Below are positions 42,865 to 51,427 of a stretch of DNA of 64,000 bases, piece after piece (the first letter of the stretch is position 1; every line of letters begins with the position of its first letter). Source of the stretch: Streptomyces sp. ASQP_92 (GTDB taxonomy: Bacteria; Actinomycetota; Actinomycetes; Streptomycetales; Streptomycetaceae); contig NZ_JAODUA010000016.1 in assembly GCF_025399895.1 (NCBI RefSeq), positions 119,400-183,399 on the forward strand. The letters run 5' to 3'. Made by a program: the position numbers and the translations under genes. The notes beneath the pieces are model-generated. The model saw only the letters and a list, made by a program, of their open reading frames with translations. It had not been told where the DNA came from and made no database searches.

Positions 42865-43128
42865 TCAGGCCCCCTTGACCGCCCCCACGAACCGCGACCA
42901 CGCGGCGGCGTCCACGAGCAGTACGGGCCCGCTCGGGACCTTGCTGTCCCTCACGGGGACGACGTCCCCGAACCCGTCCGCGACCTCGATGCAGTTCCCT
43001 CCGTCAGCGTTGCTGTACGAAGACCGGCGCCATGCCCCTTCGGCCACCTCGACGCAGCTCCCGCCCTCCGCGTTGCTGTAGGACGACTTCCGCCAGCGGG
43101 CGGTGGTCAGAGGGGGCGTTATGTTCAT
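42865..43128 (-). CDS. DUF397-domain protein with a duplicated motif
   Basis: An 87-aa protein. The DUF397 hallmark WRKSSYSNAEGGSCVEVAEG is followed directly by WRRSSYSNADGGNCIEVADG, then DSKVPSGPVLLVDAAAWSRF, so the first half of the domain is duplicated. Its ATG overlaps the stop of the XRE regulator (ATGA), the usual arrangement of XRE-DUF397 pairs in Streptomyces (WhiJ/BldB-like systems), where the small protein modulates the regulator. It is probably a cytoplasmic partner of the upstream gene. Confidence 0.93.
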   Translation of the reverse strand: MNITPPLTTARWRKSSYSNAEGGSCVEVAEGAWRRSSYSNADGGNCIEVADGFGDVVPVRDSKVPSGPVLLVDAAAWSRFVGAVKGA

Positions 43129-43955
43129 GCTGCGTAGTCCTCCAGTGCCGCCTGGATCATTTGGAGGGATGCCTTCGGCGGCAGAGCGGCGGCCCTTCCC
43201 AGATCGTAGGTCTTCACATAGCTGGCTACCAGGGCGGGACTGTCCAACAACTGCCCGGAGTAAGCGGATTCGGTGTAGACCACCGGGGGTGCGTCGGTGA
43301 AGTCCATGACCCGGAACGGGCCATCCATGAGCGGATGCGGCCCTTCCGCCGTCGGGATGACCTGCACCAGTACGCGATGCTGCTCGATCAGCTCGATGAA
43401 GTGGGCGAGTTGGGTTCGCATCACCTCTGCTCCGCCAACCGCGGTGGTCAGCACGAGTTCGTGCACGATGAACCACACCTCCGGCAGCTCAGGCCCGTCC
43501 AGCAACTGGGCCCGCTCCCGACGCGTAGCGACGCTCTTCTCTATGAACTCCTCGCCCGCGAACGGCCGGGACGCCCGGATCAGGGCCCGCGTGTACTCAG
43601 GCGTCTGAAGCAACCCCGGCACGATCATCGGCGCGTACTCGCAGATCGCGGAGGCCATCGCCTCAAGCTCGGCCGCGAGGCGGAAGTACTCCGCGTGCTG
43701 GGAGGCCTGCTCCATCGCCTCGCACATCCGGGTGAGGATGCCGTCGGTCTTGAGCACCGCGTCGAGCAGCTTGGCCATTTCCTTCGGCGGGCGCCGCGTC
43801 GCGCTCTCCATCTGGCCGATGTACGCGCCGGAGCAGAAGACGAGGGCGCCCAGCTCGTCCTGGGAGAGCCCGGCGGCCTCACGGTGGCGTCGTAGCTCCG
43901 TGCCGTAGAACGCGCGGGGTGAGTCCCACGGGTTGAGGTCCTTGGGTCGCGTCAT
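43125..43955 (-). CDS. XRE-family regulator with DUF5753-type C-terminus
   Basis: A 276-aa protein. Residues ~15-75 form an XRE helix-turn-helix (YGTELRRHREAAGLSQDELG, SGAYIGQMESATRRPP). The C-terminal ~180 residues are the ligand/partner domain seen in WhiJ-like regulators (YAPMIVPGLLQTPEYTRALI; EQHRVLVQVIPTAEGPHPLM). An AGGGGAG site precedes the ATG at 43955. It is coupled to the DUF397 gene and probably a developmental or antibiotic regulator. Confidence 0.92.
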   Translation of the reverse strand: MTRPKDLNPWDSPRAFYGTELRRHREAAGLSQDELGALVFCSGAYIGQMESATRRPPKEMAKLLDAVLKTDGILTRMCEAMEQASQHAEYFRLAAELEAMASAICEYAPMIVPGLLQTPEYTRALIRASRPFAGEEFIEKSVATRRERAQLLDGPELPEVWFIVHELVLTTAVGGAEVMRTQLAHFIELIEQHRVLVQVIPTAEGPHPLMDGPFRVMDFTDAPPVVYTESAYSGQLLDSPALVASYVKTYDLGRAAALPPKASLQMIQAALEDYAA

Positions 43956-44123
43956 GAGCAACTCCCCTGTGCGCCAACGTCGTTGTCGGAACGGGACGTA
44001 CCGGGACCGAGCGTAGCTGCACAGGGTGACGCGAGACGCACGGAATGTGAAAACGGCGGGCCTGCTGGCGATCCGGTGCGGCAAACCGTCACGTATGCGG
44101 CATTACGGCTACTTTCCTGGGTC

Positions 44124-46061
44124 ATGGGAGTTTCGAGTTCCGTGAAGCGGATGCTGGTCGGGCGGCCGCTGGACACCAGTCGGCTGGGGGAGACGCTGCT
44201 GCCCAAGCGGCTCGCGCTGCCGATCTTCTGTAGCGACCCGCTGTCCTCGGTCGCGTACGCCACGGAGGAGATCCTGCTGATCCTGGCGCTTGGCGGGGCC
44301 GGCCTGCTGCATCTGGCCTGGTACGCGGCGGCGGCCATCGTCTTCCTGCTGGTGGTGGTGATCGCGTCCTACCGGCAGACCTGTCACGCCTACCCGGGGG
44401 GTGGCGGCGCCTATGTGGTCAGCGCCGAGAACCTGGGGCCGACCGCCGCGCTCACCGCGGCGAGCGCGCTGCTCGTGGACTACGTCCTGACCGTCGCGGT
44501 GTCGGTGGTGTCCGGTGTCGCGGCCATCACCTCCGCGGTGCCGTCCCTCGCACCCCACCAAGTCGCCCTGTCCGTGGGGTTCGTGGTGCTGCTGACCGTG
44601 ATGAACCTGCGGGGGGTGCGCGAGTCCGGGCGGATCTTCGCCATTCCCACGTACGGGTTCGTGTGTGTCATCTATCTGATGTTCGCGTTCGCCGCCGTGC
44701 GGCTCGCGACCGGCGCGACCATCCGCGCCGAATCCGCCGACCTGCCCCTGCACGCCACCGGGACCTACGCCGGGATCGCCGTGGTGCTGCTCGCGCTGCG
44801 CGCCTTCGCGTCCGGGTGTACGGCCCTGACGGGCGTGGAGGCGATCAGCAACGGCGTACCCGCCTTTCAGAAGCCCAAGAGCCGCAACGCCGCCAACACC
44901 CTGGCGGTGATGGGCCTTTTGTCGGTGACGATGTTCGTCGGGATCACCACGCTCGCCATGGCCTACCGGGTCCATGTGGCCGCCGATCCAACGGAGTTGG
45001 GGCTCGCGCCCGGCGCGACACCGTCCACCGCGCTCGCGCAGATCGCCCGCGCGACCTTCGGCGGCGCGGACCTGCTCTTCTATCTGGTGCAGGCGTTCAC
45101 GGCGGGCGTGCTGGTGCTCGCGGCCAACACCGCGTTCAACGGGTTCCCGATGCTCGCCTCGATCCTGGCGCGCGACCGGTACGCGCCGCGCCAGCTCTAC
45201 AACCGGGGCGACCGGCTCGTCTACTCCAACGGGGTCGTGCTGCTCGCGCTCACCGCGATCGCGCTGATCGTGGCGTTCGACGCGGAGCTGACGCGGCTGA
45301 TCCAGCTCTACATCATCGGCGTCTTCGTCTCGTTCACGCTGTCCCAGGCGGGCATGGTCAAGCACTGGCGCAAGGAGCTGGCGACGCCCGAGGTGCGGGA
45401 CAGGGGGCGGGACAACCGGCGGCACATCCACCGCTCGCTCGCGATCAACGCGGTGGGCGCGACCCTGACCGGGCTCGTCCTCGTCATCGTGCTGATCACG
45501 AAGTTCACGCACGGGGCGTGGCTCGTCGTCATCGCGATGCCGGTGCTGTTCTTCGGCATGAAGGGCGTACGGCGGCACTACGACCAGGTGGCGCGGGAGA
45601 TCGCCGTCGGGCCCGACGCCAAACCGCCCCGGCCCTCGCGTCATCACGCGTTCGTCCTGGTCTCCAGTGTGCAGGCGCCCACCCTCAAGGCGATCGGCTT
45701 CGCCCAGGCTCTGCGGCCCGACACCCTGACCGCGCTGACCGTCGCCGCCGACGAGGACGCGGACCGGCTGCGCGAGCAGTGGACCGCGTACGACCTGGGC
45801 GTACCGCTGACGATCATCGACTCGCCGTACCGGGAGGTCGTCGGGCCGGTCCTGGCGCATGTGAAGGAGACGGCGGACGCCGAGCCCGGCGCGATGGTGT
45901 CGGTGGTGATCCCCGAGTACATCGTCGGCCACTGGTGGGAGCAGCCGCTGCACAACCAGAACGCGCTGCGGCTCAAGGCGCGGCTGCTGTTCATGTCCGG
46001 GGTGACCGTGATCGACGTGCCCTACCGCCTGCGGTCCGCGCGCCGTCCCCCGCAGGGGTAG
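44124..46061 (+). CDS. APC-superfamily permease, KimA-like K+/amino acid transporter
   Basis: A 645-aa protein with 12 predicted helices in the first ~460 residues (LALPIFCSDPLSSVAYATEE, CHAYPGGGGAYVVSAENLGP) and a soluble ~170-residue C-terminus (HHAFVLVSSVQAPTLKAIGF ... EYIVGHWWEQPLHNQNALRL). That helix-plus-regulatory-tail layout fits KimA-type potassium transporters. The substrate is not proven. The ATG at 44124 matches the family start; the frame is open further upstream without a ribosome site. Confidence 0.88.
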   Translation: MGVSSSVKRMLVGRPLDTSRLGETLLPKRLALPIFCSDPLSSVAYATEEILLILALGGAGLLHLAWYAAAAIVFLLVVVIASYRQTCHAYPGGGGAYVVSAENLGPTAALTAASALLVDYVLTVAVSVVSGVAAITSAVPSLAPHQVALSVGFVVLLTVMNLRGVRESGRIFAIPTYGFVCVIYLMFAFAAVRLATGATIRAESADLPLHATGTYAGIAVVLLALRAFASGCTALTGVEAISNGVPAFQKPKSRNAANTLAVMGLLSVTMFVGITTLAMAYRVHVAADPTELGLAPGATPSTALAQIARATFGGADLLFYLVQAFTAGVLVLAANTAFNGFPMLASILARDRYAPRQLYNRGDRLVYSNGVVLLALTAIALIVAFDAELTRLIQLYIIGVFVSFTLSQAGMVKHWRKELATPEVRDRGRDNRRHIHRSLAINAVGATLTGLVLVIVLITKFTHGAWLVVIAMPVLFFGMKGVRRHYDQVAREIAVGPDAKPPRPSRHHAFVLVSSVQAPTLKAIGFAQALRPDTLTALTVAADEDADRLREQWTAYDLGVPLTIIDSPYREVVGPVLAHVKETADAEPGAMVSVVIPEYIVGHWWEQPLHNQNALRLKARLLFMSGVTVIDVPYRLRSARRPPQG

Positions 46062-46107
46062 GTATCGGCCACGCCCCTGGCTGGGTAGCCAGTTCCTGTG
46101 GTACGCC

Positions 46108-46449
46108 ATGCGGACCTTCGAGAGGAAGACCGATGCAGTGCACGAACTGCGGACAACAGATGACGAAGACACAGGACGGCTGGTGGATCTGCTACCCCTG
46201 CGGGACTTCCCAGCCTGCGTAGACGCGGTTGACCCGGCCTGTCCCCGGTGTGCGGCTGATCTCACCCGGGCACGCGGCGACTGGCGCGCGTGTCCCGGGT
46301 GCGAGTACGAGATGGACGCCGACGCCGTCCGCCTCTATCAGCTGCTGTCGGCCGCGTACGAAGCACAACCGAAGGAGTTCTTCGACTGGGTGGAGCGCCG
46401 CAGGGACAGGCTCCGGCACGAGGAACCGATCTGGCAACGGCGGCGATGA
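46108..46449 (+). CDS. Zinc-ribbon protein, start uncertain
   Basis: The convincing part is the last ~75 residues: CPRCAADLTRARGDWRACPG with a second CxxC, then DADAVRLYQLLSAAYEAQPK and EFFDWVERRRDRLR, a four-Cys ribbon plus helix. The first ~35 residues look like an out-of-frame read of the overlapping 29-aa gene. Internal GTG codons at 46138 and 46183 could be the real start. Function unknown. Confidence 0.55.
   Translation: MRTFERKTDAVHELRTTDDEDTGRLVDLLPLRDFPACVDAVDPACPRCAADLTRARGDWRACPGCEYEMDADAVRLYQLLSAAYEAQPKEFFDWVERRRDRLRHEEPIWQRRR
46133..46222 (+). CDS. 29-aa zinc-ribbon mini-protein
   Basis: The ATG at 46133 has GAGAGGAAG 4-9 bases upstream, a strong ribosome site. The product MQCTNCGQQMTKTQDGWWIC followed by YPCGTSQPA forms a full four-cysteine knuckle and ends at a TAG. 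It overlaps the larger zinc-ribbon frame in a different register. The size is small, but the cysteine pattern and ribosome site are persuasive. Confidence 0.55.
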   Translation: MQCTNCGQQMTKTQDGWWICYPCGTSQPA

Positions 46450-46517
46450 CGCGCCGCGGAGGTCAGGGGCGGCGCGAGCGGGGAGGGCGGCCCCGCCGTG
46501 GCGGTCCCTTTACGGGC

Positions 46518-47399
46518 TCAGTCGCGGCGGCGGCGCAGAAGCAGGAAGCCGCCGGCCGCGACGCCCGCGGTGGAGGCGGCGGCCACGGCCTGGGGAGCGG
46601 ATGAATGGCCGTCGCCCGAACCGGAGTTGGCCGGGGTGGCGGTGGCCGGGGCGGGGGTCGCGGGGTCGCCGCCGTGGCCGTGGTGGCTGACCGTGGAGTG
46701 GCCGGCTCCCGCGGCGATCTTCTGCTCGGTGGGCGCCGCGGCGGCCTTGGCGGCGCCGCCGTACACCACGTCGGAGCAGCTGTAGAACGCCTCCGGGCTG
46801 TCGTTGCGCTGCCAGACCTTGTAGATGATGTGGCGCCCGGTGCGGGCGGGCAGCGTGCCGGTGAAGGTGTAGTAGCCGTCCGTCGCGGTGCGGGGGGTCT
46901 GGTAGACGGCGACGGGCGTGGTGTCCAGGTCGGACCACTTCAGCGGCTTCGTCGGGTCGAAGCCCGCCTTGGTGATGTACACCGTCATCGTGCCCGAATG
47001 GGCCGCCGTGGCACGGAACTTGAAGTCGAACGCGCCCGCCGCGACGCTGGTGGACGGCCAGTCGGTACGGGCCCAGTCGAGTGCCCGGTACTTGTCCCGG
47101 TTGGCCGAGCAGAGTTTGCCGTCGGGGATGAGCTGGCGGGACTGGCCGTTGGCGTTGGCGATGTTCACCTCGTTCCAGTCGTAGAGCGGCTGGGTGCCCG
47201 AATCCGCGACGAGGTCCTTGCACACCTGCGACACCGGATGCTCCGGGCCCTCGGCGTAACAGGCGGCGATCCGGCTGACCGGATTGAACACGGCGCCGTG
47301 CGCTGCGGCGGCGCCGGGGGTGAGGGCGAGCAGCGTGAGGGAGGCGGCCAGGGCGGTGAGGGTCGCTGCGGTGTGCCGGGGGGACAGCCGGGGGGACAT
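46518..47399 (-). CDS. AA10 lytic polysaccharide monooxygenase (chitin-active)
   Basis: A 293-aa precursor with AAGGAG before the ATG at 47399. The signal peptide ends AAAA|HGAVFNPVSR, so mature His1 (His34 of the precursor) forms the copper histidine brace with the His of ATAAHSGTMTV. Other AA10 landmarks are present (CYAEGPEHPVSQVCKDL; YDWNEVNIANANG; SPEAFYSCSDVVY). The C-terminus is a linker and one helix plus RRRRD, a membrane or wall anchor. It cleaves chitin or cellulose oxidatively. A DasR-like palindrome lies ~100 bases upstream. Confidence 0.95.
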   Translation of the reverse strand: MSPRLSPRHTAATLTALAASLTLLALTPGAAAAHGAVFNPVSRIAACYAEGPEHPVSQVCKDLVADSGTQPLYDWNEVNIANANGQSRQLIPDGKLCSANRDKYRALDWARTDWPSTSVAAGAFDFKFRATAAHSGTMTVYITKAGFDPTKPLKWSDLDTTPVAVYQTPRTATDGYYTFTGTLPARTGRHIIYKVWQRNDSPEAFYSCSDVVYGGAAKAAAAPTEQKIAAGAGHSTVSHHGHGGDPATPAPATATPANSGSGDGHSSAPQAVAAASTAGVAAGGFLLLRRRRD

Positions 47400-47497
47400 G
47401 GGGGCTCCTTGGGGTGGGGAGGGCAGGGAGGGACCAGGTGCGGCGGAGCGGTGCGCGGCCAAGTGCCCGCGCGGGAGCGGTAGTTGGCAGCCTGGCA

Positions 47498-47511
47498 TTG
47501 GTCTGGACCAA
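47498..47511 (-). promoter_or_regulatory. DasR-responsive element (dre)-like palindrome
   Basis: TTGGTCTGGACCAA is a 14-base near-perfect palindrome (TTGGTC-TG-GACCAA) very close to the dre core TGGTCTAGACCA. It lies about 100 bases upstream of the LPMO start. DasR is the GlcNAc-responsive GntR regulator of chitinolysis in Streptomyces, so the gene should respond to chitin breakdown. Confidence 0.75.
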
Positions 47512-47523
47512 GTGGCAAGAGGT

Positions 47524-49527
47524 CTACGCCAACCCGGCGGGCGAGATCGCTTGGCCCCCGTGCCCGTGCCCGTCCCCGTGGGTGTGGGGCGGGGACGACG
47601 GCCGGTCGTCGGCGGGGCGGGCCCACCACAGGGCTTCGCCGTGGGTCAGGCCGGGAAGGCGCCGCTCGATGTCCGCCACCCGACGGGCCGCGACCGTGCC
47701 GCGCAGCCGCCAGACCCCGGCCGTGGCCGTGCTCCCGCTCTCCTCGATGAGCGCACCCAGCGCCGTGAGCTGCCGGGCCACGGCCGCGAGGGTGTCGGCC
47801 GGGACGTCCAACTCGAAGGCCTGGTACGGCTCGTAGAGCAGTGTCCCCGCCTCCCTCAGCGCCTGGGTCAGGACGATCCTGGTGAGGGCGCGGAAATCGC
47901 CCGCCGTGCTGAGAATGCTGTCGAAGCCCGAGCGCACCAAGGTGACCGCGCAGTCCGCGACGGCCCAGCCACGTGGGCCGCCCGCGCGCAGCGCCTCGTA
48001 CACGGTCTCCTCGATGGCCTGGTGGAAGGCGCGGGGCAGCGCGCCGAGCTCGGTCTCGTAGCGGAAACTGTTCCCGGTGCCGTACGGGGCCGCTTCCACG
48101 CGCAGCCCGACGGTCGCCCAGTGCCCGGTGGGCGCGGGCCCGCGATGGGCGAGCTCCCGCATCGATTCGCCGGTGCCGGCGGGGCGTTCCGTGCAGACCG
48201 TACGGCTGGGCTCGAAGACCGCCTCGATGCCGTACGTGTCGGCGAGCGTGGCGGCGATGACCTCCTTCTGCACCTCCCCGTACAGGAACACCGAGGTGGC
48301 CCCACCGACTTCGGTACGGGCCCGGATCAACGGGTCCCGCTCCGCGAGGTCGCTCAGCGCGGAGTGCAGCCGGGCGGCCATCGCGGGGCCGGGCTCGCGG
48401 GGGCGTACGACGCTCTGGAGGGTGGGGGCGGCGAAGTGCCGGCGCCGTCCGGTGGGGCGGCCGAGCTGGTCGCCCACGCGGATGCCGGGCAGGCCGCGCA
48501 GTCGCCCGATCTCCCCGGCGATGAGCCGGACGGTACCCGGCTCGTCCTCCCTGCCCACGACTTCGAGGCCGGTGAGGCGGCCGGTGTGGGTGGTGGTGTT
48601 GGCGCCTGTGCCGACGGGGTCGGGGGAGGTGAAGGTCACGGACTGACGGGGCAACAGCGCGCCCTCGAAGAGGCGGAGGTACGCCGTCTTGTGGCCGGCC
48701 TCGTCCCGCTCCACGGCGAAGACCGTGCCCCGGGGCGGGGTGTCGGTGGGAGCTGCTGTCGCGGGCGGGGGCGGGAGCAGAGTTGCCAGGGCTTCGATCA
48801 GGGAGGCGACGCCCTGGCCGCTGATCGCCGAGCCGAAGTACACGGGGTGGACCAGCGCATGGGCGGTCTGGTCGGCGAGGGCCGTGGTGCGTTCGGCGGG
48901 GGTGAGGGGTGGTCCGTCCACGACGCGGGTGAGGATGTCGTGGTCGTGATCGGCGAGCAACTCGTCGCATTCCGCAGCGAATTGGGCCGCCGTGGCGGCG
49001 CGGCGTGGGGAGGTGGTGGCGTGCCGGCTGCCCGCGTCGCATACGTCCGTCATCCGCACGATGTGGGGGGTCAGCTTGCGGCGGACGTCGGCGAGGAGCC
49101 CCTCGACGCGGGCGCCCGCGCGGTCGATCTTGTTGACGAAGATCAGCGTCGGGAGGCCTGCCTCGCGCAGGGTGCGCATCAGGACACGGGTCTGGGCCTG
49201 TACGCCCTCCACGGCGGACAGCACGAGTACGGCGCTGTCCAGCACGCCCAGCGCGCGCTCCACCTCGGCGACGAAGTCGCTGTGGCCCGGGGTGTCGATG
49301 AGGTTGACCTGCGTGCCGCCCACGCGGAACGACGCGACGGCGGACCGCACGGTGATGCCGCGCTGCCGCTCGATGGCGCTGGTGTCGGTCTGGGTGTCCC
49401 CACCGTCCACGCTGCCGAGCCGGGAGATCGTGCCGGTGTCGTACAGGAGGCGTTCGGTGAGGCTGGTCTTACCGGCGTCGACGTGGGCGAGGATGCCGAT
49501 GTTCAGGGTGCGGGTGGGGGTGGGCAT
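47524..49527 (-). CDS. Tet(M)/Otr(A)-type ribosomal protection GTPase
   Basis: A 667-aa EF-G-like protein. The G domain has GILAHVDAGKTSLTE, QRGITVRSAVASF, LIDTPGHSDF and FVNKIDRAGARVEG, so all GTPase motifs are intact. Domains II-V follow, with LRVEAAPYGTGNSF and a family-typical CYTRS-like GGPRG segment. The ~25 C-terminal residues are a His/Gly/Pro-rich tail. Ribosomal protection proteins displace tetracycline from the ribosome, and Streptomyces often carry such genes without clinical origin. Its role here could be self-protection or a housekeeping variant. The ATG at 49527 (MPTPTRTLNIG) matches family starts. Confidence 0.92.
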   Translation of the reverse strand: MPTPTRTLNIGILAHVDAGKTSLTERLLYDTGTISRLGSVDGGDTQTDTSAIERQRGITVRSAVASFRVGGTQVNLIDTPGHSDFVAEVERALGVLDSAVLVLSAVEGVQAQTRVLMRTLREAGLPTLIFVNKIDRAGARVEGLLADVRRKLTPHIVRMTDVCDAGSRHATTSPRRAATAAQFAAECDELLADHDHDILTRVVDGPPLTPAERTTALADQTAHALVHPVYFGSAISGQGVASLIEALATLLPPPPATAAPTDTPPRGTVFAVERDEAGHKTAYLRLFEGALLPRQSVTFTSPDPVGTGANTTTHTGRLTGLEVVGREDEPGTVRLIAGEIGRLRGLPGIRVGDQLGRPTGRRRHFAAPTLQSVVRPREPGPAMAARLHSALSDLAERDPLIRARTEVGGATSVFLYGEVQKEVIAATLADTYGIEAVFEPSRTVCTERPAGTGESMRELAHRGPAPTGHWATVGLRVEAAPYGTGNSFRYETELGALPRAFHQAIEETVYEALRAGGPRGWAVADCAVTLVRSGFDSILSTAGDFRALTRIVLTQALREAGTLLYEPYQAFELDVPADTLAAVARQLTALGALIEESGSTATAGVWRLRGTVAARRVADIERRLPGLTHGEALWWARPADDRPSSPPHTHGDGHGHGGQAISPAGLA

Positions 49528-49674
49528 GGGTGCGGGGTTCTCCGAAGGGGGCCGGGAGGTTGGGGCTCTGGGCGGGTTCGGAGGGACGGCGCACGGGTTG
49601 CTCCTGCGGGGTGGGGGGTGTGGTGCGGGCCACGCTAGAGGGGTGGGACTTGCGCGGGCCACCCCTTTTCCAAC

Positions 49675-49995
49675 CCCCTGGGGCTCCGCCCCAGACCCCG
49701 AGGCACCTCGCCCACCCACCCGCCCGTGACCCGGGGTTGGATGGTTCGGGCCTTCCTGGGGCTCCGCCCCAGACCCCGTATCGCGCCTTAAGGGCGCTCG
49801 TCCTCAATCGCCGGACGGGCTGAGGTGGCCTGTGCTGGCCGGCACCGAGTAGTTAAGGGGCGCGGGGAACTGCGCGAGTAGCGGGCACGGTCCGCACGTG
49901 ACCGGGGGTTTCAGGGGCGCGGGGAACTGCGCGAGACGCGGGCACGGTCCGCAGCCGCGAGCGGGTTTTAGGGGCGCGGGGAACTGCGCGAGAGG
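49675..49995. repeat. Composite intergenic repeat array 2
   Basis: Two A boxes (hairpin CTGGGGCTCCGCCCCAG), one B box with CGCCGGACGGGCTG, and three C boxes (GGGGCGCGGGGAACTGCGC), + orientation. It sits in the 601-bp divergent gap between the ribosomal protection gene and cobL, so it lies within both leader regions. Between it and each gene no other feature was seen. Confidence 0.85.
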
Positions 49996-50128
49996 GGGAA
50001 CGGGGTGCGAGGGGCGCAGGGGGCTGGGGGCTGGACCCGGGGGGCGTGGGGGTCGGGGTGGACAGTAAAGTGCGGGCGTCGGGGGGAAACGTACCCGCGA
50101 CCCACCCCCACCCCGAGGTACGCCCACC

Positions 50129-51427
50129 GTGAACCCCACCCCCCACGTCACCGTCGTCGGAATCGGGGCCGACGGGTGGGCCGGCCTCACCCCCGCCGCG
50201 CGACACGCGCTCACCACCGCCGACGTCGTCCTCGGCGGCCCCCGCCAGCTCGCCCTGCTGCCCCCGGAGTGCGCGGGCGAACGCATCGCCTGGCCCACCC
50301 CGCTGCGCCCCGCCGTACCCACGCTGCTCCAGGCCCACGCGGGCCGCCGCATCGCCGTGCTGGCCAGCGGTGACCCCATGTTCTACGGCATCGGCCGCAC
50401 CCTCACCGAGGCGCTCGGCGCCCCGCCCCGCATCCTCCCCCACCCCTCCTCCGTCGCGTACGCCTGCGCCCGGCTCGGCTGGCCCGTCGAGGACGCCGAG
50501 GTGGTCACCGTCGTCGGGCGGCCGCTCGCCCGTGTCGCCGCCGCGCTCCACGACGGGCGGCGCCTGATCGTGCTGAGCGCCGGCGCCGACACCCCGCGCG
50601 ACCTCGCGGCCCTGCTGCGCGACCGCGGGTTCGGGCCCAGCCGCATGCGGGTGCTCGAACAACTCGGGTCGGGGGAGGAGAGGGAAGTCGCGGGGACCGC
50701 CGACGGCTGGGACGTCCCTCCCGGCGACCCCCTCAACCTCGTCGCCGTCGACTGCCGGCGCGCCCCCGACGCCCTCCGCCTCGGCGCCGTGCCGGGGCTG
50801 CCCGACACCGCGTACGAGCACGACGGCCAGCTCACCAAGCGGCACATCCGCGCCGCCACCCTCGGCGCGCTCGCGCCCGCGCCCGGCGAGCTGCTCTGGG
50901 ACATCGGCGGCGGCTCCGGCTCGATCGCCGTCGAGTGGATGCGTACGCACCCCTCCTGCCGGGCCTTCACCGTCGAGCGGGATGCCGTACGGGCCGAGCG
51001 CATCGCGCGCAACGCGGACCGGCTCGGCGTGCCCGGGCTGCGGGTCGTCACCGGCGCCGCGCCCGCCGCACTCGCCCAACTCCCCACCCCCGACGCCGTG
51101 TTCATCGGCGGCGGACTCACCGCGACCGGTCTGCTCGCCGCCTGCTGGGACGCGCTGCCGGTCGGCGGACGGCTCGTCGCCAACACCGTCACCCTGGAGT
51201 CCGAGGCGCTGCTCGCCGACTGGTACCGGCGCCACGGCGGCGAACTCGTCCGGCTCGCGGTAGCGCACGCCGTGCCGGTCGGCACGTTCACGGGCTGGCG
51301 CCAGGCCATGCCGGTCACCCAGTGGGCGGTCGTCAAGGAGGGCCCTGCGTCCCCCGGCCCCGCCGCCCTCGACTCCGACCCCCTTGACTCCGTATCCCTC
51401 AACACCCCTTCAGGAGACGCCACATGA
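50129..51427 (+). CDS. cobL: Precorrin-6Y C5,15-methyltransferase (decarboxylating), CbiE-CbiT fusion
   Basis: A 432-aa two-domain enzyme. Residues 1-~215 are the tetrapyrrole methyltransferase CbiE part (VTVVGIGADGWAGLTPAARH; VLASGDPMFYGIG). Residues ~230-415 are the CbiT methyltransferase (HIRAATLGALAPAPGELLWD then IGGGSGSIAVEWMRTHP, an SAM-binding glycine motif). It methylates C5 and C15 and removes the acetate carboxyl. A GTG at 50129 begins it. The stop overlaps cobM by four bases. Confidence 0.96.
   Translation: MNPTPHVTVVGIGADGWAGLTPAARHALTTADVVLGGPRQLALLPPECAGERIAWPTPLRPAVPTLLQAHAGRRIAVLASGDPMFYGIGRTLTEALGAPPRILPHPSSVAYACARLGWPVEDAEVVTVVGRPLARVAAALHDGRRLIVLSAGADTPRDLAALLRDRGFGPSRMRVLEQLGSGEEREVAGTADGWDVPPGDPLNLVAVDCRRAPDALRLGAVPGLPDTAYEHDGQLTKRHIRAATLGALAPAPGELLWDIGGGSGSIAVEWMRTHPSCRAFTVERDAVRAERIARNADRLGVPGLRVVTGAAPAALAQLPTPDAVFIGGGLTATGLLAACWDALPVGGRLVANTVTLESEALLADWYRRHGGELVRLAVAHAVPVGTFTGWRQAMPVTQWAVVKEGPASPGPAALDSDPLDSVSLNTPSGDAT

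Noticed and set aside
44109..46265. 718-codon minus-strand frame over the APC permease
   Set aside because: Antisense shadow rich in Arg, Gly, His and Gln; the + strand encodes a clear 12-helix transporter.
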